Shown here piece after piece: positions 1 to 7,304 of a stretch of DNA of 64,000 nt (the stretch's first letter is position 1; each line of letters starts with the position of its first letter). The position numbers and the translations under genes are program-made. The stretch is taken from the NCBI GenBank assembly GCA_005223185.1, contig NJBN01000011.1, positions 1-64,000 of the forward strand, read 5' to 3'. This stretch comes from a candidate division LCP-89 bacterium B3_LCP. GTDB lineage: Bacteria; Electryoneota; B3-LCP. The notes under the pieces are model-generated. The model had not been told where the DNA came from. It saw nothing but the letters and a program-made list of their open reading frames with translations, and did no database searches.

Positions 1-1
1 T

Positions 2-85
2 CATCTGGGATATCGAAATAACGGCAAAACACCATTATTATCGTTTAACGAATTCAAAGAACAAAACGAGAAAAAGGTCGCTTAA
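2..85 (+). CDS. C-terminal end of a probable integrase-core (IS481/IS3-like) transposase, cut by window edge
   Basis: An open frame enters from the left edge and stops with TAA at 83-85. The visible 27 residues begin HLGYRNNGKTPLLSFNEFK. The HxGYR...TP pattern is typical of the C-terminal end of integrase-core transposases, where a short 'rPHlGYr..tP' segment follows the catalytic DDE domain. The rest of the gene lies outside the window, so the catalytic residues cannot be checked. The other two forward frames are less convincing: one closes within 21 bases, and the other runs to about 115 without a recognisable pattern. The bases just downstream (around 97-120) could hold the right end of the element, but no matching left end is available. 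The family is inferred from a very short piece. Confidence 0.4.
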   Translation, partial: HLGYRNNGKTPLLSFNEFKEQNEKKVA

Positions 86-457
86 TCTGATAAAAAACTG
101 TCCGGTAAGCTATTGACTTTTACAGTCAGACACCATCGTCTGACACATAGCAGCTGTCACACGGGGGCGTGCGACAGCACAGGTGATGGGGGTATATATA
201 TAATATACAACAATGGGTGCGGTAATGCAAGGGATATGTTGGATAATTACATAGTCGCTAGTCGTCAGTCTTTAGTCGTTAGTAAAAATGGGGATTGGGG
301 GAGGGTGATGAGTTACCTCCTGCGGGGGATTTAGTGCAAAACACTTTTTGAAAAATAAGGCTTGATTTTGTTTTGGGAAGGTGTTAGATTTGGGGGGAAC
401 AACTGGAAGATGCGTACCATTGGTATTTTTCGCAAAAGAGATCTGTTAGATAAGAAA
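86..457. other. Non-coding stretch with two stacked palindromes
   Basis: I see no convincing gene here. Two adjacent inverted repeats are clear. One has arms GTCAGAC (125-131) and GTCTGAC (138-144). The other has arms GCTGTC (153-158) and GACAGC (173-178), with further pairing inside (CACG/CGTG). From about 250 to 285 there is a degenerate tandem run of AGTCGTTAGT-like units. The palindromes resemble the intergenic palindromic repeats found elsewhere in the window. The 73-codon open frame that could be read through the area is not supported by a ribosome site or by any recognisable protein. Confidence 0.5.
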
Positions 458-476
458 CCCACCCCAGAGGGGTGGG
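458..476 (-). terminator. Probable rho-independent terminator of the glycosyltransferase/DUF2335 operon
   Basis: Arms CCCACCCC (458-465) and GGGGTGGG (469-476) form an 8-bp stem with a 3-base loop. Read on the minus strand the stem is followed by TTTCTTAT, a weak T-rich tail. It lies about 105 bases past the stop of the minus-strand gene ending at 581. The T tail is imperfect, so it could instead be a member of the palindromic repeat family. Confidence 0.45.
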
Positions 477-580
477 GCACCAGGCGTATGCGTAAAGTAC
501 GACTGGGACCTGTGAATCTATGAGTATCCGGAAAGAGTATTCGGATGAGCGGAGAGTGACGGAGGGCGAAAAGGAGCGTT

Positions 581-1024
581 TTAAGCTTTATTATCTTTGG
601 CTGGTTCTGCCGTAGGAACCTTTGTTCGCCGTGTAAAAACATACGCACCAAGGACTATTGCTACAACCGTGGTGAACAGTGAGGCAGCAACCCAAGGATG
701 GCCTAACAGGACCATAGTTGTACCGAGTGCAAGAATAGTGTAACATAGCCAGGTTACTATTCTCTGTCCACTCTTCTCCAATTCACGAATCACCTTTGCA
801 TCTGCAATAATGGCTTCAAGATGCGTTTGATCAATCATGTGAAGGTGCTGTTGCTCTTTTTCAACCAAATTAAACAGTCTTTCACAAGCACCTGGATGAA
901 GATCTTCTAGCTTCGCAATCGTTTCAGGATTGAAATAGGACGAATACATCTCGGTTGAGGGTGGTAATCGTCTTTTATCTCTATTCCATCCTGGAAATTC
1001 TTCTGCTTTGTAAGAACCTTCCAA
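581..1024 (-). CDS. DUF2335-type small membrane protein
   Basis: The protein has about 147 residues. Its middle part (near residues 30-75) carries the DUF2335 pattern: a LEDLHPGACERLFNLVEKEQ segment followed by a histidine-rich helix, then two hydrophobic segments at about residues 88-105 and 110-130 and a short charged tail. DUF2335 proteins are predicted inner-membrane proteins of unknown function. The longest frame begins at a TTG that overlaps the end of the upstream glycosyltransferase by 44 bases. An ATG at 949 (residue 26) is the alternative, and neither has a clear Shine-Dalgarno sequence, so the start is uncertain. The overlap suggests translational coupling to the glycosyltransferase. 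No role is claimed beyond membrane location. Confidence 0.65.
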   Translation of the reverse strand: MEGSYKAEEFPGWNRDKRRLPPSTEMYSSYFNPETIAKLEDLHPGACERLFNLVEKEQQHLHMIDQTHLEAIIADAKVIRELEKSGQRIVTWLCYTILALGTTMVLLGHPWVAASLFTTVVAIVLGAYVFTRRTKVPTAEPAKDNKA

Positions 1025-2147
1025 TTTGCCGGACCTTTCTTGGTGTCTCAGTGGAGTGTCTTAGGTGGATTGGAACGCTATCGAAAATACCTATGCCAAC
1101 CAGGAAGAGGAAATTCAGATTGGTAATCAGGTAGCGCTTCCACATACGCCCGGGTTCCTGCAAGAAGCGGTAGAACCACTCCAATCCCCAGTTCTGCATC
1201 CAGACCGGGGCTCGCTTGGTGACACCTGCAACGACGTCGAAGCTGCCACCAACTCCATGAACGACTGGTACACCCATCCGATACAAGTAATTTCCGACGA
1301 ACTTCTCTTTTTTGGGTGAACCAAAAGCCAGGAAAATAATATCGGCTCCGCTTTCGCGAATTTCGTCAGCTACCTGGTCTTCTTCATCGGGTTTGAAATA
1401 GCCGTCACGGAAGCCAGCAACATTCAGGTTGGGATATTTATCTGTGAAAACATCGACGACTTTACGAACGACATCTGGTTTGGCGCCCAGGAAATAGATC
1501 GAATGGCCTTTTTCTGCAGCCATCCTGACCAACTCAATCATCAAATCGGTACTATTGACGCGACCGGCAATCGGTTGCATCATATACTTGGAAAGCCAGA
1601 CCAGCGGCATTCCATCAGCACCAACAAGGTCGGCATCATTGATGATACGGCGCAAATTCAAGTCCTGGCGCGCTTTAACCAACTTTGCCACATTGACAAT
1701 TACGATCTGATGGGGGACTCTACTGCGAATGAAGTTTTCGCAGTGACTCAGCGTATCTTGCAGATTTATATCGTCAATACGTACTTTGAAGAAAAATTTC
1801 TTTGCAACTTTCTTGCATCCTCTCACACTTGGTTCCCATTCAGGTCTCTCATCCAATTTTGAGTTACTCAAGAATCCCATATCAACTTCACTTATATCTA
1901 AAATTTTTAGATCCTCAATATTTTCAGAGTAAGGGTTATAATTATCAGTGCGAAATGATTCTATGAAAAGTATATCTAAATTTTTCCAATCCAGGAGTAA
2001 GTTTGAGATATCATTGTATCTGTAGTAGAAATCTGAGGATGGCTGTCCAGAAAGTGAGGAACCGAGTAAAGTCGATTCAGTACTCATGGGCCGGAAGCAA
2101 CCGGCTAAGGATCCAATCCCAGCTTTTATTTCGGAGAATATTTTCAC
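981..2147 (-). CDS. WecG/TagA/CpsF-family glycosyltransferase with an extra N-terminal region
   Basis: Residues about 120-350 form a GT26 domain, the family that adds N-acetylmannosaminuronic acid or related sugars to lipid-linked intermediates of surface polysaccharides. Diagnostic segments are NDADLVGADGMPLVW (170-184), FGSPKKEKF (275-283), the HGVGGSFDVVAGV stretch (297-309) and GLEWFYRFLQEPGR (321-334). The translation starts at a GTG preceded by AGGG at a 6-base distance. The first 120 residues match no part of the usual GT26 enzyme (about 240 residues) and are not a signal peptide. They may be a separate docking region or an artefact of start choice. A promoter (TTGACT-N17-TATATT) lies 40-70 bases upstream, and the DUF2335 gene follows with an overlap. 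The acceptor lipid and sugar donor cannot be told from sequence. Confidence 0.85.
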   Translation of the reverse strand: MKIFSEIKAGIGSLAGCFRPMSTESTLLGSSLSGQPSSDFYYRYNDISNLLLDWKNLDILFIESFRTDNYNPYSENIEDLKILDISEVDMGFLSNSKLDERPEWEPSVRGCKKVAKKFFFKVRIDDINLQDTLSHCENFIRSRVPHQIVIVNVAKLVKARQDLNLRRIINDADLVGADGMPLVWLSKYMMQPIAGRVNSTDLMIELVRMAAEKGHSIYFLGAKPDVVRKVVDVFTDKYPNLNVAGFRDGYFKPDEEDQVADEIRESGADIIFLAFGSPKKEKFVGNYLYRMGVPVVHGVGGSFDVVAGVTKRAPVWMQNWGLEWFYRFLQEPGRMWKRYLITNLNFLFLVGIGIFDSVPIHLRHSTETPRKVRQIGRFLQSRRISRME

Positions 2148-2163
2148 CTGATCCCTTTGCCCT

Positions 2164-2182
2164 CGATTAGTTTTTCTAATCG
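2164..2182 (-). promoter_or_regulatory. Stem-loop in the leader of the glycosyltransferase operon
   Basis: Perfect 7-bp inverted repeat CGATTAG/CTAATCG with a 5-base T-rich loop. It sits between the predicted -10 box and the start codon, so it would lie at the very 5' end of the transcript, or could serve as an operator. Confidence 0.4.
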
Positions 2183-2185
2183 CGC

Positions 2186-2214
2186 AATATAAAGAGAAAA
2201 TTTCTTGGAGTCAA
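2186..2214 (-). promoter_or_regulatory. Sigma-70-type promoter of the glycosyltransferase operon
   Basis: On the minus strand, -35 TTGACT (2209-2214) and -10 TATATT (2186-2191) are separated by exactly 17 bases. The start codon is at 2147. The same TATATT box and 17-base spacing recur before several surface-protein genes in this window. Confidence 0.6.
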
Positions 2215-2671
2215 GAGTTAGTTCAGCAATCTCATCGTTTGATACATTGGTTTGAAATGAAGAAATTAGCTGCTTCTTCCTATTGATACATATTAAACTA
2301 AGTTTCCTTTGTGATCAAGAACACAGCGGATAATGTAAATAATAGATTATCGAAAAAAAGCTTGACTTTGGGATAAAAACCCTCTATTGTCCGAGATAGA
2401 GGGATTTTTTGCCTCTATATGCAAGCCGCTAACTCTGACGGGACCGGCGGCAGAACGATAACGACACAGGGATTTCTCTGTGAAAACGGGATTCGGGATC
2501 CCCATCAGGAGCCGGGCGCAAGCGCAAGGTTCAGGGTTCAGGAAAACTCATAACAGCCGCAATTTTTGTATGGTGAAGTCATGGCGACCGTGGTAAAACT
2601 GCCTGAAGAAGACCAGGGTAGCAAGAACAAGGGGGGGGAGGCGCTGCAAATACCGGCCTGAATTCGCGGAT
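2215..2671. other. Gene-free stretch between the glycosyltransferase operon and a gene fragment
   Basis: No recognisable coding sequence. It holds a strong hairpin at 2380-2403 (listed separately) and a TTGACT-17-TATTGT combination on the plus strand (2362-2390) whose -10 half lies inside that hairpin. Bases about 2455-2670 may be eroded remains of the gene whose 3' end survives at 2672-3196, but no frame was recognisable. Confidence 0.4.
2380..2403. terminator. Bidirectional rho-independent terminator-like hairpin
   Basis: Arms CCCTCTAT (2380-2387) and ATAGAGGG (2396-2403) form a perfect 8-bp stem with an 8-base loop. It is followed by ATTTTTT on the plus strand and by TTTTTA on the minus strand, so it could act in both directions. 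No complete gene abuts it on either side. Confidence 0.55.
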
Positions 2672-2866
2672 ATGGCCAGGGCTGGAAGATGTCGTAACTG
2701 CACACAGACCATACCCGCAGCAGCACCGATGGGCGTGTATCATTACAACGCCTACGCAGTCGTGGATCAGGATACCTCCAAAGACAGCTTTATGTTCGGG
2801 AAATTGGGGACGGTTCCTGGCGGATCGGATGGCTGGGGAAATGCGGGAGACCCGTTGATAACCATT

Positions 2867-2891
2867 GGCGGGGGAGACACCCCCGCCCTAC
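2867..2891. repeat. In-frame GC-rich palindrome inside the gene fragment
   Basis: Arms GGCGGGGG (2867-2874) and CCCCCGCC (2880-2887) followed by CTAC, i.e. GTAG at the 5' side on the minus strand. It encodes the GGGDTPALQ linker. The paralogue has a different palindrome at the equivalent place (59004-59022). Confidence 0.6.
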
Positions 2892-3013
2892 AGGAGACGC
2901 ATGTGGTAGTGGAGAACTACCCTAACCCCTTCAATCCCACCACCGTTATCAGTTTCTCTCTGCCGGTCGCGAGTATGGTGAAGTTGGAAGTGTTTGATAT
3001 CAATGGGCGTAAT

Positions 3014-3038
3014 GTCGGATTCGGGGAATCCGACCTAC
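3014..3038. repeat. In-frame palindrome inside the gene fragment (GTCGGATTC core)
   Basis: Perfect 9-bp arms GTCGGATTC (3014-3022) and GAATCCGAC (3026-3034) with a GGG loop, followed by CTAC. It falls within the sorting domain, replacing the loop that reads ELVNGWRDAG in other family members. Confidence 0.6.
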
Positions 3039-3321
3039 GGGGTCATTATCCCCCCGGCACCCACCAGATCACCTTCGATGGATCGGGGTTGGCGTCTGGA
3101 ATATATATTTACAGGCTGGAGACCTCAGGGTCAGAGGCCCCATTGGGGCAGGCAACCACGACTATGAAAACGGGTAAGATGGTACTTATGAAGTAGGGAG
3201 TAAAGTGCTTGAAACAGGAAGTTTAGTCGTGGGTGATGAAGTGGAAATCAACCATGAAGTTGAATCAATAAAGAAGTGATATGACCCCCCCGTAATCGAA
3301 AGCAAATTAGGCTTAAATCCC

Positions 3322-3350
3322 TTGATTTGTGCTTAATAATATGTTAAATT
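3322..3350 (+). promoter_or_regulatory. Promoter of the initiator tRNA
   Basis: -35 TTGATT (3322-3327) and -10 TAAATT (3345-3350) with a 17-base spacer. The mature tRNA begins 12 bases after the -10 box. Confidence 0.55.
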
Positions 3351-3361
3351 TCGGTTCACAT

Positions 3362-3435
<74 letters not shown>

Positions 3436-3442
3436 CAAATTA

Positions 3443-3466
3443 AAACCCGCCTTTTCAGGTGGGTTT
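3443..3466 (+). terminator. Terminator of the initiator tRNA
   Basis: Arms AAACCCGCC (3443-3451) and GGTGGGTTT (3458-3466), 9 pairs with one G-T, loop TTTTCA. The T-rich tail is part of the descending arm. It starts 8 bases after the tRNA. Confidence 0.7.
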
Positions 3467-3472
3467 ATTCAT

Positions 3473-3585
3473 TGGGCTCATATCCGTCGGCTGACGGACG
3501 AAGGTTCTTCCGAAGCTCCATAGGAGCAGGGAATCCTCCATGGGAGTCCTTTGGACCTATGGGAAAATCCTTCCCCCGCTACAAC
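3473..3585 (+). repeat. Broken copy of the tRNA 3' half with two hairpin inserts
   Basis: The stretch repeats parts of the adjacent initiator tRNA in order. TTGGGCTCATA matches the anticodon stem and loop, CGAAGGTTC matches the T stem and start of the T loop, and AAATCCTTCCCCCGCTACAA matches the rest through the 3' end. In place of the variable region is a hairpin CCGTC-GGCT-GACGG. Between TTC and AAAT of the T loop is an insert of about 57 bases rich in short inverted repeats, such as GCTCC-ATA-GGAGC. It cannot fold as a normal tRNA. A second, shorter copy is at 31206-31272. Confidence 0.7.
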
Positions 3586-3589
3586 AATA

Positions 3590-3850
3590 ATAATAGGGGC
3601 TTGCCTTCTCATTTGTTATTCCTCTCTTCACCAGCACCATCTCCTTATCAGCCTTGAAATCTCAATCCTTAACTCGTACAACCACAGGAACTCTCCTTCA
3701 GCTTCTCAGCAAAGCTGTCCGAAAGACTTTGACGACGTACAGATAGTCTCATTATTATTGATAGCGGTGTTGTTTCCTATGGGATTTCTATTTTCGACTA
3801 AGCACGGGCTATCCTGCGGATAGTCAGTTTTACAATGCGCTAATTCTTTA
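3590..3850. other. Gene-free stretch downstream of the glycan operon
   Basis: No supported gene. A small inverted repeat CTATCC-TGC-GGATAG (3809-3823) lies just past the stop of the GH20 gene and could help end the glycan operon transcript. It has no T tract on the minus strand, so a terminator call is not justified. Confidence 0.4.
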
Positions 3851-6145
3851 TTATTCAACCACGATTTCATCGATAAATACCCAGGATTTACCTCCGGCGC
3901 CGGGATGCCAATCCGGGCAGGTTCCCCGGTTTGTAGCGTGGATTTTGACATACCTGCCTTCAATTTTGTCAAATTCTGCTGATAAAGGTATAATGAGGCT
4001 TCTTTCATCTTTAGGAGAAATCAGGCTTTCAGCTGATCCCTCAAGGGTATATTCTACTCCGTCTGATGAGATGTAGAAATTAATTTGCCGGGGCAGAAAA
4101 ATCCAGGAGCTAGCATTTTGCAGGAAATTCGTAGTAATCTTTTCAATACCAATAACATTTCCGAGATCGACAACAGCTTCAAAATCCACGCCTTCAAATC
4201 CCAGCCATTGGCCGTCACGGAAATTATGAGTGCCGAAAATTCCGTTTGTCAGGGTGAGATTTCCGATTCCAGAATATTTACTACTGAATGGATGGACAAT
4301 TTCAACCTTTTTCCCAAAGGCTTTATGCATATTAACTACGCATTCTGCTGCTTCCCCCGTCATCTTACCATCGCGGAACGAGGCGGCTTTAATTACTGCC
4401 GGCTTATCAATCGATAAAGGTTTAAAGTATTTGGGCGAGGATTCCGAGGGAATACAGCTGTCTTCATAAAACCTGCTCACAGTATAATGGACTGCCATAT
4501 CCGCTTCGCCCGAAGTGATGGTAACTTCCACTACTCTCTTTCCAAAATCCGCAGCGGCATGTATAGCAGTTGGTTTAGATTCTGGCCCGTACTCCACACC
4601 AAGGTAATCCAACCGCTCGTAGTGTTTCCTTATCCGGCCGTGAAAGTCATCGAAATCACGGTTATTTTTTTTCGTCCATAGTACTTCGGACATAGCCAAT
4701 ATCCTGGGGAACACTTTGCTGTCAACTTTTTCCTGCGGGGCTCTTTCCGACCACATGTTGCATTCACCGCCGAGGATGTGGTCTTTTTCTTCCTCGTTGA
4801 GAGTTTCCGGAGCCGGTTCAAATGTATATACCTGTCGTAAATCGGTTACATCTGTAGGATAATCAAAATAAGCATGACTGGTGGGTGAAGCGATGACGTC
4901 ATGACCCGCCTTTGCCGCTTCGGCTGCGAAATCCATATCACGCCAGACTTGAACTGTCGCTTCCGGCGCCAGGCCGCCTTCCATAATCTCATCCCACCCG
5001 ATCAAACGTTTATTCTTAGAGTTAAGATATTTTTCCATGCGCCTGATGAAATAACTCTGGAGTTCGTGTTCGTTTTTCAGACCTTCATCTTTGATTCGCT
5101 TTTGACAGAGGTCATGGTTTTGCCAGCGGTCCTTGGGGCATTCGTCACCGCCGATGTGAATGTATTTGCCGGGGAACAGTTCAATGACTTCGCCCAAGAT
5201 GTCTTCCAGGAATTCGAAAGTTTTTTCATTGCCCGGACAGTACACGTCTTTATAAACGCCCCACACTGTCCCGACTTCAAAAGGCCCTCCGGTGCAGGAA
5301 TATTGGGGATAAGCAGCCAGAGCAGCGGTCGCATGTCCGGGAAATTCGATTTCAGGGACGATGTTGACGAAGCGGGATTCAGCATATGCTACGATCTCCC
5401 GGATATCGTCTTGACTATAATAACCGCCGTAGGGTTCGCCGTTCTCGCCTCTTCGCCAAGCCCCGATTTCTGTCAGCCGGGGATATTTTTTGATCTCAAT
5501 ACGCCAGCCTTGGTCTTCGGTCAGATGCCAGTGAAGAGTATTCATTTTATGATATGCCAGGAGGTCGATATATCGCTTGACGAATTCTTTAGTCATGAAA
5601 TGACGGCAGCAATCCAAGAGTAAACCACGCCATTTATAGCGGGGTGTATCTTCAATTTGGAGGCAGGGGATTTGCCAGTCAATGTTAGTTACCCGGGCAG
5701 GACTTTCAATTTCAGGCGGTAATAATTGGCGCAGGGTTTGGACGCCATAAAATATTCCTGCGGGGCTATAGGCTTCGATTGTTATCAAGTCCGGCGAGAC
5801 CGATAAGTTATACCCTTCGGTTCCCAGATACTGTAATTCATTATCTAATCGTAACCAGATCGCGTTGTCAGGTTTATCTGAATCAGTTACAGAAGCAAGT
5901 TTTAAGGAGAAACCCATCGCTGTTTCGAACTGGTCTGAAATGTAGCCGGCAATTTCAGTCAGCGATTTGGGATCGTCTGAAGTGACGATCATTGTTTGTT
6001 CATTCACGGCGAAGCTGGATGAAGAGGTTTCCAGCCGATTAGGCTGAGGAATCACAGATATCTCCTGATGTTGGATGCAGGATGAGGTTGTTAATAATGC
6101 GATTGCGAGTAGTAGAAACGCGATTATTTTGGTACCTTTAATCAT
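3851..6145 (-). CDS. GH20 beta-N-acetylhexosaminidase lipoprotein with C-terminal F5/8-type domain
   Basis: The enzyme should release terminal GlcNAc or GalNAc from glycans. The start chosen is an ATG at 6145, 13 bases after AGGA, because it opens a lipoprotein signal (hydrophobic run, then TTSSC with Cys23). A longer frame upstream has no such signal. Residues about 30-165 are the GH20 N-terminal domain. Residues 170-520 form the catalytic barrel with the family motif HIGGDE (330-335), where D334 polarises the substrate N-acetyl group and E335 is the acid. The last 140 residues form a discoidin-like domain that strongly resembles the C-terminus of the DUF4838 protein at 12806, sharing CPxWHxG and SWxFxDEIV. 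This is the last gene of the glycan operon. The lipid anchor suggests an outer-membrane or periplasmic location. Confidence 0.93.
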   Translation of the reverse strand: MIKGTKIIAFLLLAIALLTTSSCIQHQEISVIPQPNRLETSSSSFAVNEQTMIVTSDDPKSLTEIAGYISDQFETAMGFSLKLASVTDSDKPDNAIWLRLDNELQYLGTEGYNLSVSPDLITIEAYSPAGIFYGVQTLRQLLPPEIESPARVTNIDWQIPCLQIEDTPRYKWRGLLLDCCRHFMTKEFVKRYIDLLAYHKMNTLHWHLTEDQGWRIEIKKYPRLTEIGAWRRGENGEPYGGYYSQDDIREIVAYAESRFVNIVPEIEFPGHATAALAAYPQYSCTGGPFEVGTVWGVYKDVYCPGNEKTFEFLEDILGEVIELFPGKYIHIGGDECPKDRWQNHDLCQKRIKDEGLKNEHELQSYFIRRMEKYLNSKNKRLIGWDEIMEGGLAPEATVQVWRDMDFAAEAAKAGHDVIASPTSHAYFDYPTDVTDLRQVYTFEPAPETLNEEEKDHILGGECNMWSERAPQEKVDSKVFPRILAMSEVLWTKKNNRDFDDFHGRIRKHYERLDYLGVEYGPESKPTAIHAAADFGKRVVEVTITSGEADMAVHYTVSRFYEDSCIPSESSPKYFKPLSIDKPAVIKAASFRDGKMTGEAAECVVNMHKAFGKKVEIVHPFSSKYSGIGNLTLTNGIFGTHNFRDGQWLGFEGVDFEAVVDLGNVIGIEKITTNFLQNASSWIFLPRQINFYISSDGVEYTLEGSAESLISPKDERSLIIPLSAEFDKIEGRYVKIHATNRGTCPDWHPGAGGKSWVFIDEIVVE

Positions 6146-6248
6146 GATAAATCCTAATATTTCACCTTCTAAACAGTCATAATGGATAGTTTTCTCGCGG
6201 CCGTTTACTGCGAAGGATGGCCGGATCGAATATTTTAGAGTGCTGGAA

Positions 6249-7187
6249 TCATCCGTACGGATGATAGGCTTCGGCATCAATGACAGCAACACGGATTTCG
6301 TTCGTATTGTTGGGGCGAGCGGCTTCAAAGTATATATACAATTTGTCTCTGAACCGAATCCAGTCTGAATATCGCCAGGTGTCATAGTCTCCCGGTGTAG
6401 TGCTCCTGAAAAGAGGTTCACGCGGCGTCAGATCGATAAACTTCTCCAGGTCCGGAGAATACGCCAGACCGGTGGCGATATTGTAGTTGGGATCTCGCCA
6501 GTTCACGTTCGACCCCTCATAGATAAATAGGTAGCCCACGGGCAGCGGCACTAAACTCGCCGGACGAGTGTAGAAGTTATGCCATCCGGAGTTTTCCATA
6601 ACCGGAGTTGCCTTGACCGATTGCCATGATTCTCCATCGTCACTGGTGAAATGTCGAATGCGCTCGACCGTGTCGAGGGCAATGACGAACATATGCCATC
6701 GGAGGTCATCCCATAGAAGCACAGGATCCTTGTATCCGGTAACGTTCACAAAGCCGTCCTTGGGATGCTCTGCAACTAAGATGGTCCTTGCCGTTCCGGC
6801 GTCGAAGTCTTCAGGGTGATCAACGTCCTGGAATTTCAGAATAGCCCATCCCCTCTCGAGCTCGGTGCATCCGTAGAGCTTGTATTTGCCTGTACCCGGG
6901 TCTCTCCGTAACGAGGGGCGCTCGAAACCCGAAACGCCTGCGTCCTCGCGCCGGATACTGTGTATTGCGGTGAAGTTACGACCATCCATGCTCTTCAGAA
7001 TTCTAATTTCGTACCCGCGCTTACCCTGCGGTGATTTCCCCTCGCGCATCCGCGCAGCCAGATAAAATGTTCCGTCATCAGACACGGTGACAGATGGCGC
7101 TCCAGCCCACCATTCTGGTGTATTCTCATCGGGTTCTAAAACCACCTCATAGTCCGATAACGCTACGGCGATATCCTGCAATCTCAC
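6249..7187 (-). CDS. GH43/GH32/GH130-like five-bladed beta-propeller hydrolase, cytoplasmic
   Basis: A 312-residue protein without signal peptide. It has the repeating bladed pattern of furanosidase-type propellers: an early WWAGAPSVTVSDDGTFYLAA strand pair, GYKDPVLLWDDLRWHMFV (about 150-167) with an aspartate in the usual transition-state position, and a closing YSDWIRFRDKLYIYFEAA blade. Family-level specificity is not clear. It may hydrolyse an oligosaccharide imported by the symporter, or be a non-canonical propeller. The start ATG follows AAGGA at a good distance. It stands 103 bases before the GH20 gene in the same direction. The closest well-known group is uncertain among GH43, GH32 and GH130. 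Confidence 0.65.
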   Translation of the reverse strand: MRLQDIAVALSDYEVVLEPDENTPEWWAGAPSVTVSDDGTFYLAARMREGKSPQGKRGYEIRILKSMDGRNFTAIHSIRREDAGVSGFERPSLRRDPGTGKYKLYGCTELERGWAILKFQDVDHPEDFDAGTARTILVAEHPKDGFVNVTGYKDPVLLWDDLRWHMFVIALDTVERIRHFTSDDGESWQSVKATPVMENSGWHNFYTRPASLVPLPVGYLFIYEGSNVNWRDPNYNIATGLAYSPDLEKFIDLTPREPLFRSTTPGDYDTWRYSDWIRFRDKLYIYFEAARPNNTNEIRVAVIDAEAYHPYG

Positions 7188-7304
7188 ATCTTCATCCTTC
7201 CGGTAGGTATATTAATTGTGTAAATTTGTGTACTGCACCTCTCAAAACAAATGTTACTCTGAAAAAGTTATTTCTAAACTGATGCATACTAATTCAGCCA
7301 AATT

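Larger units (their letters stand above)
2672..3196 (+). pseudogene. Stranded 3' fragment of a sorting-domain surface-protein gene
   Basis: About 170 codons without a credible start. From residue 18 onward it closely follows the C-terminal end of the beta-helix protein encoded at 58697-60925: APMGVYHYNAYAVVDQDTSK, then the GDPLITIGGG linker, then the YPNPFNPTTVISFSLPVASM sorting module and the GSGLASGIYIYRL segment. It is the only copy on the plus strand; all intact relatives are on the minus strand. Its repeat content differs from the paralogue: in-frame palindromes at 2867-2887 and 3014-3034, and an extra ETSGSEAPLGQATTTMKT stretch before the final KMVLMK. The beta-helix and signal peptide are missing, so it is most likely a remnant of duplication or rearrangement and not a working gene. 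Confidence 0.75.

Noticed and set aside
113-334. 73-codon plus-strand frame near the left edge
   Set aside because: It crosses two palindromes and low-complexity repeats, has no ribosome site and no recognisable protein features.
2362-2390. TTGACT-N17-TATTGT promoter-like pair on the plus strand
   Set aside because: The -10 half lies in the stem of the strong hairpin at 2380-2403, and no intact gene follows; probably coincidence or a relic.
6146-6421. Upstream extension of the GH20 gene by 92 codons
   Set aside because: It overlaps the GH43-like gene, lacks a ribosome site, and would bury the lipoprotein signal that begins at 6145.
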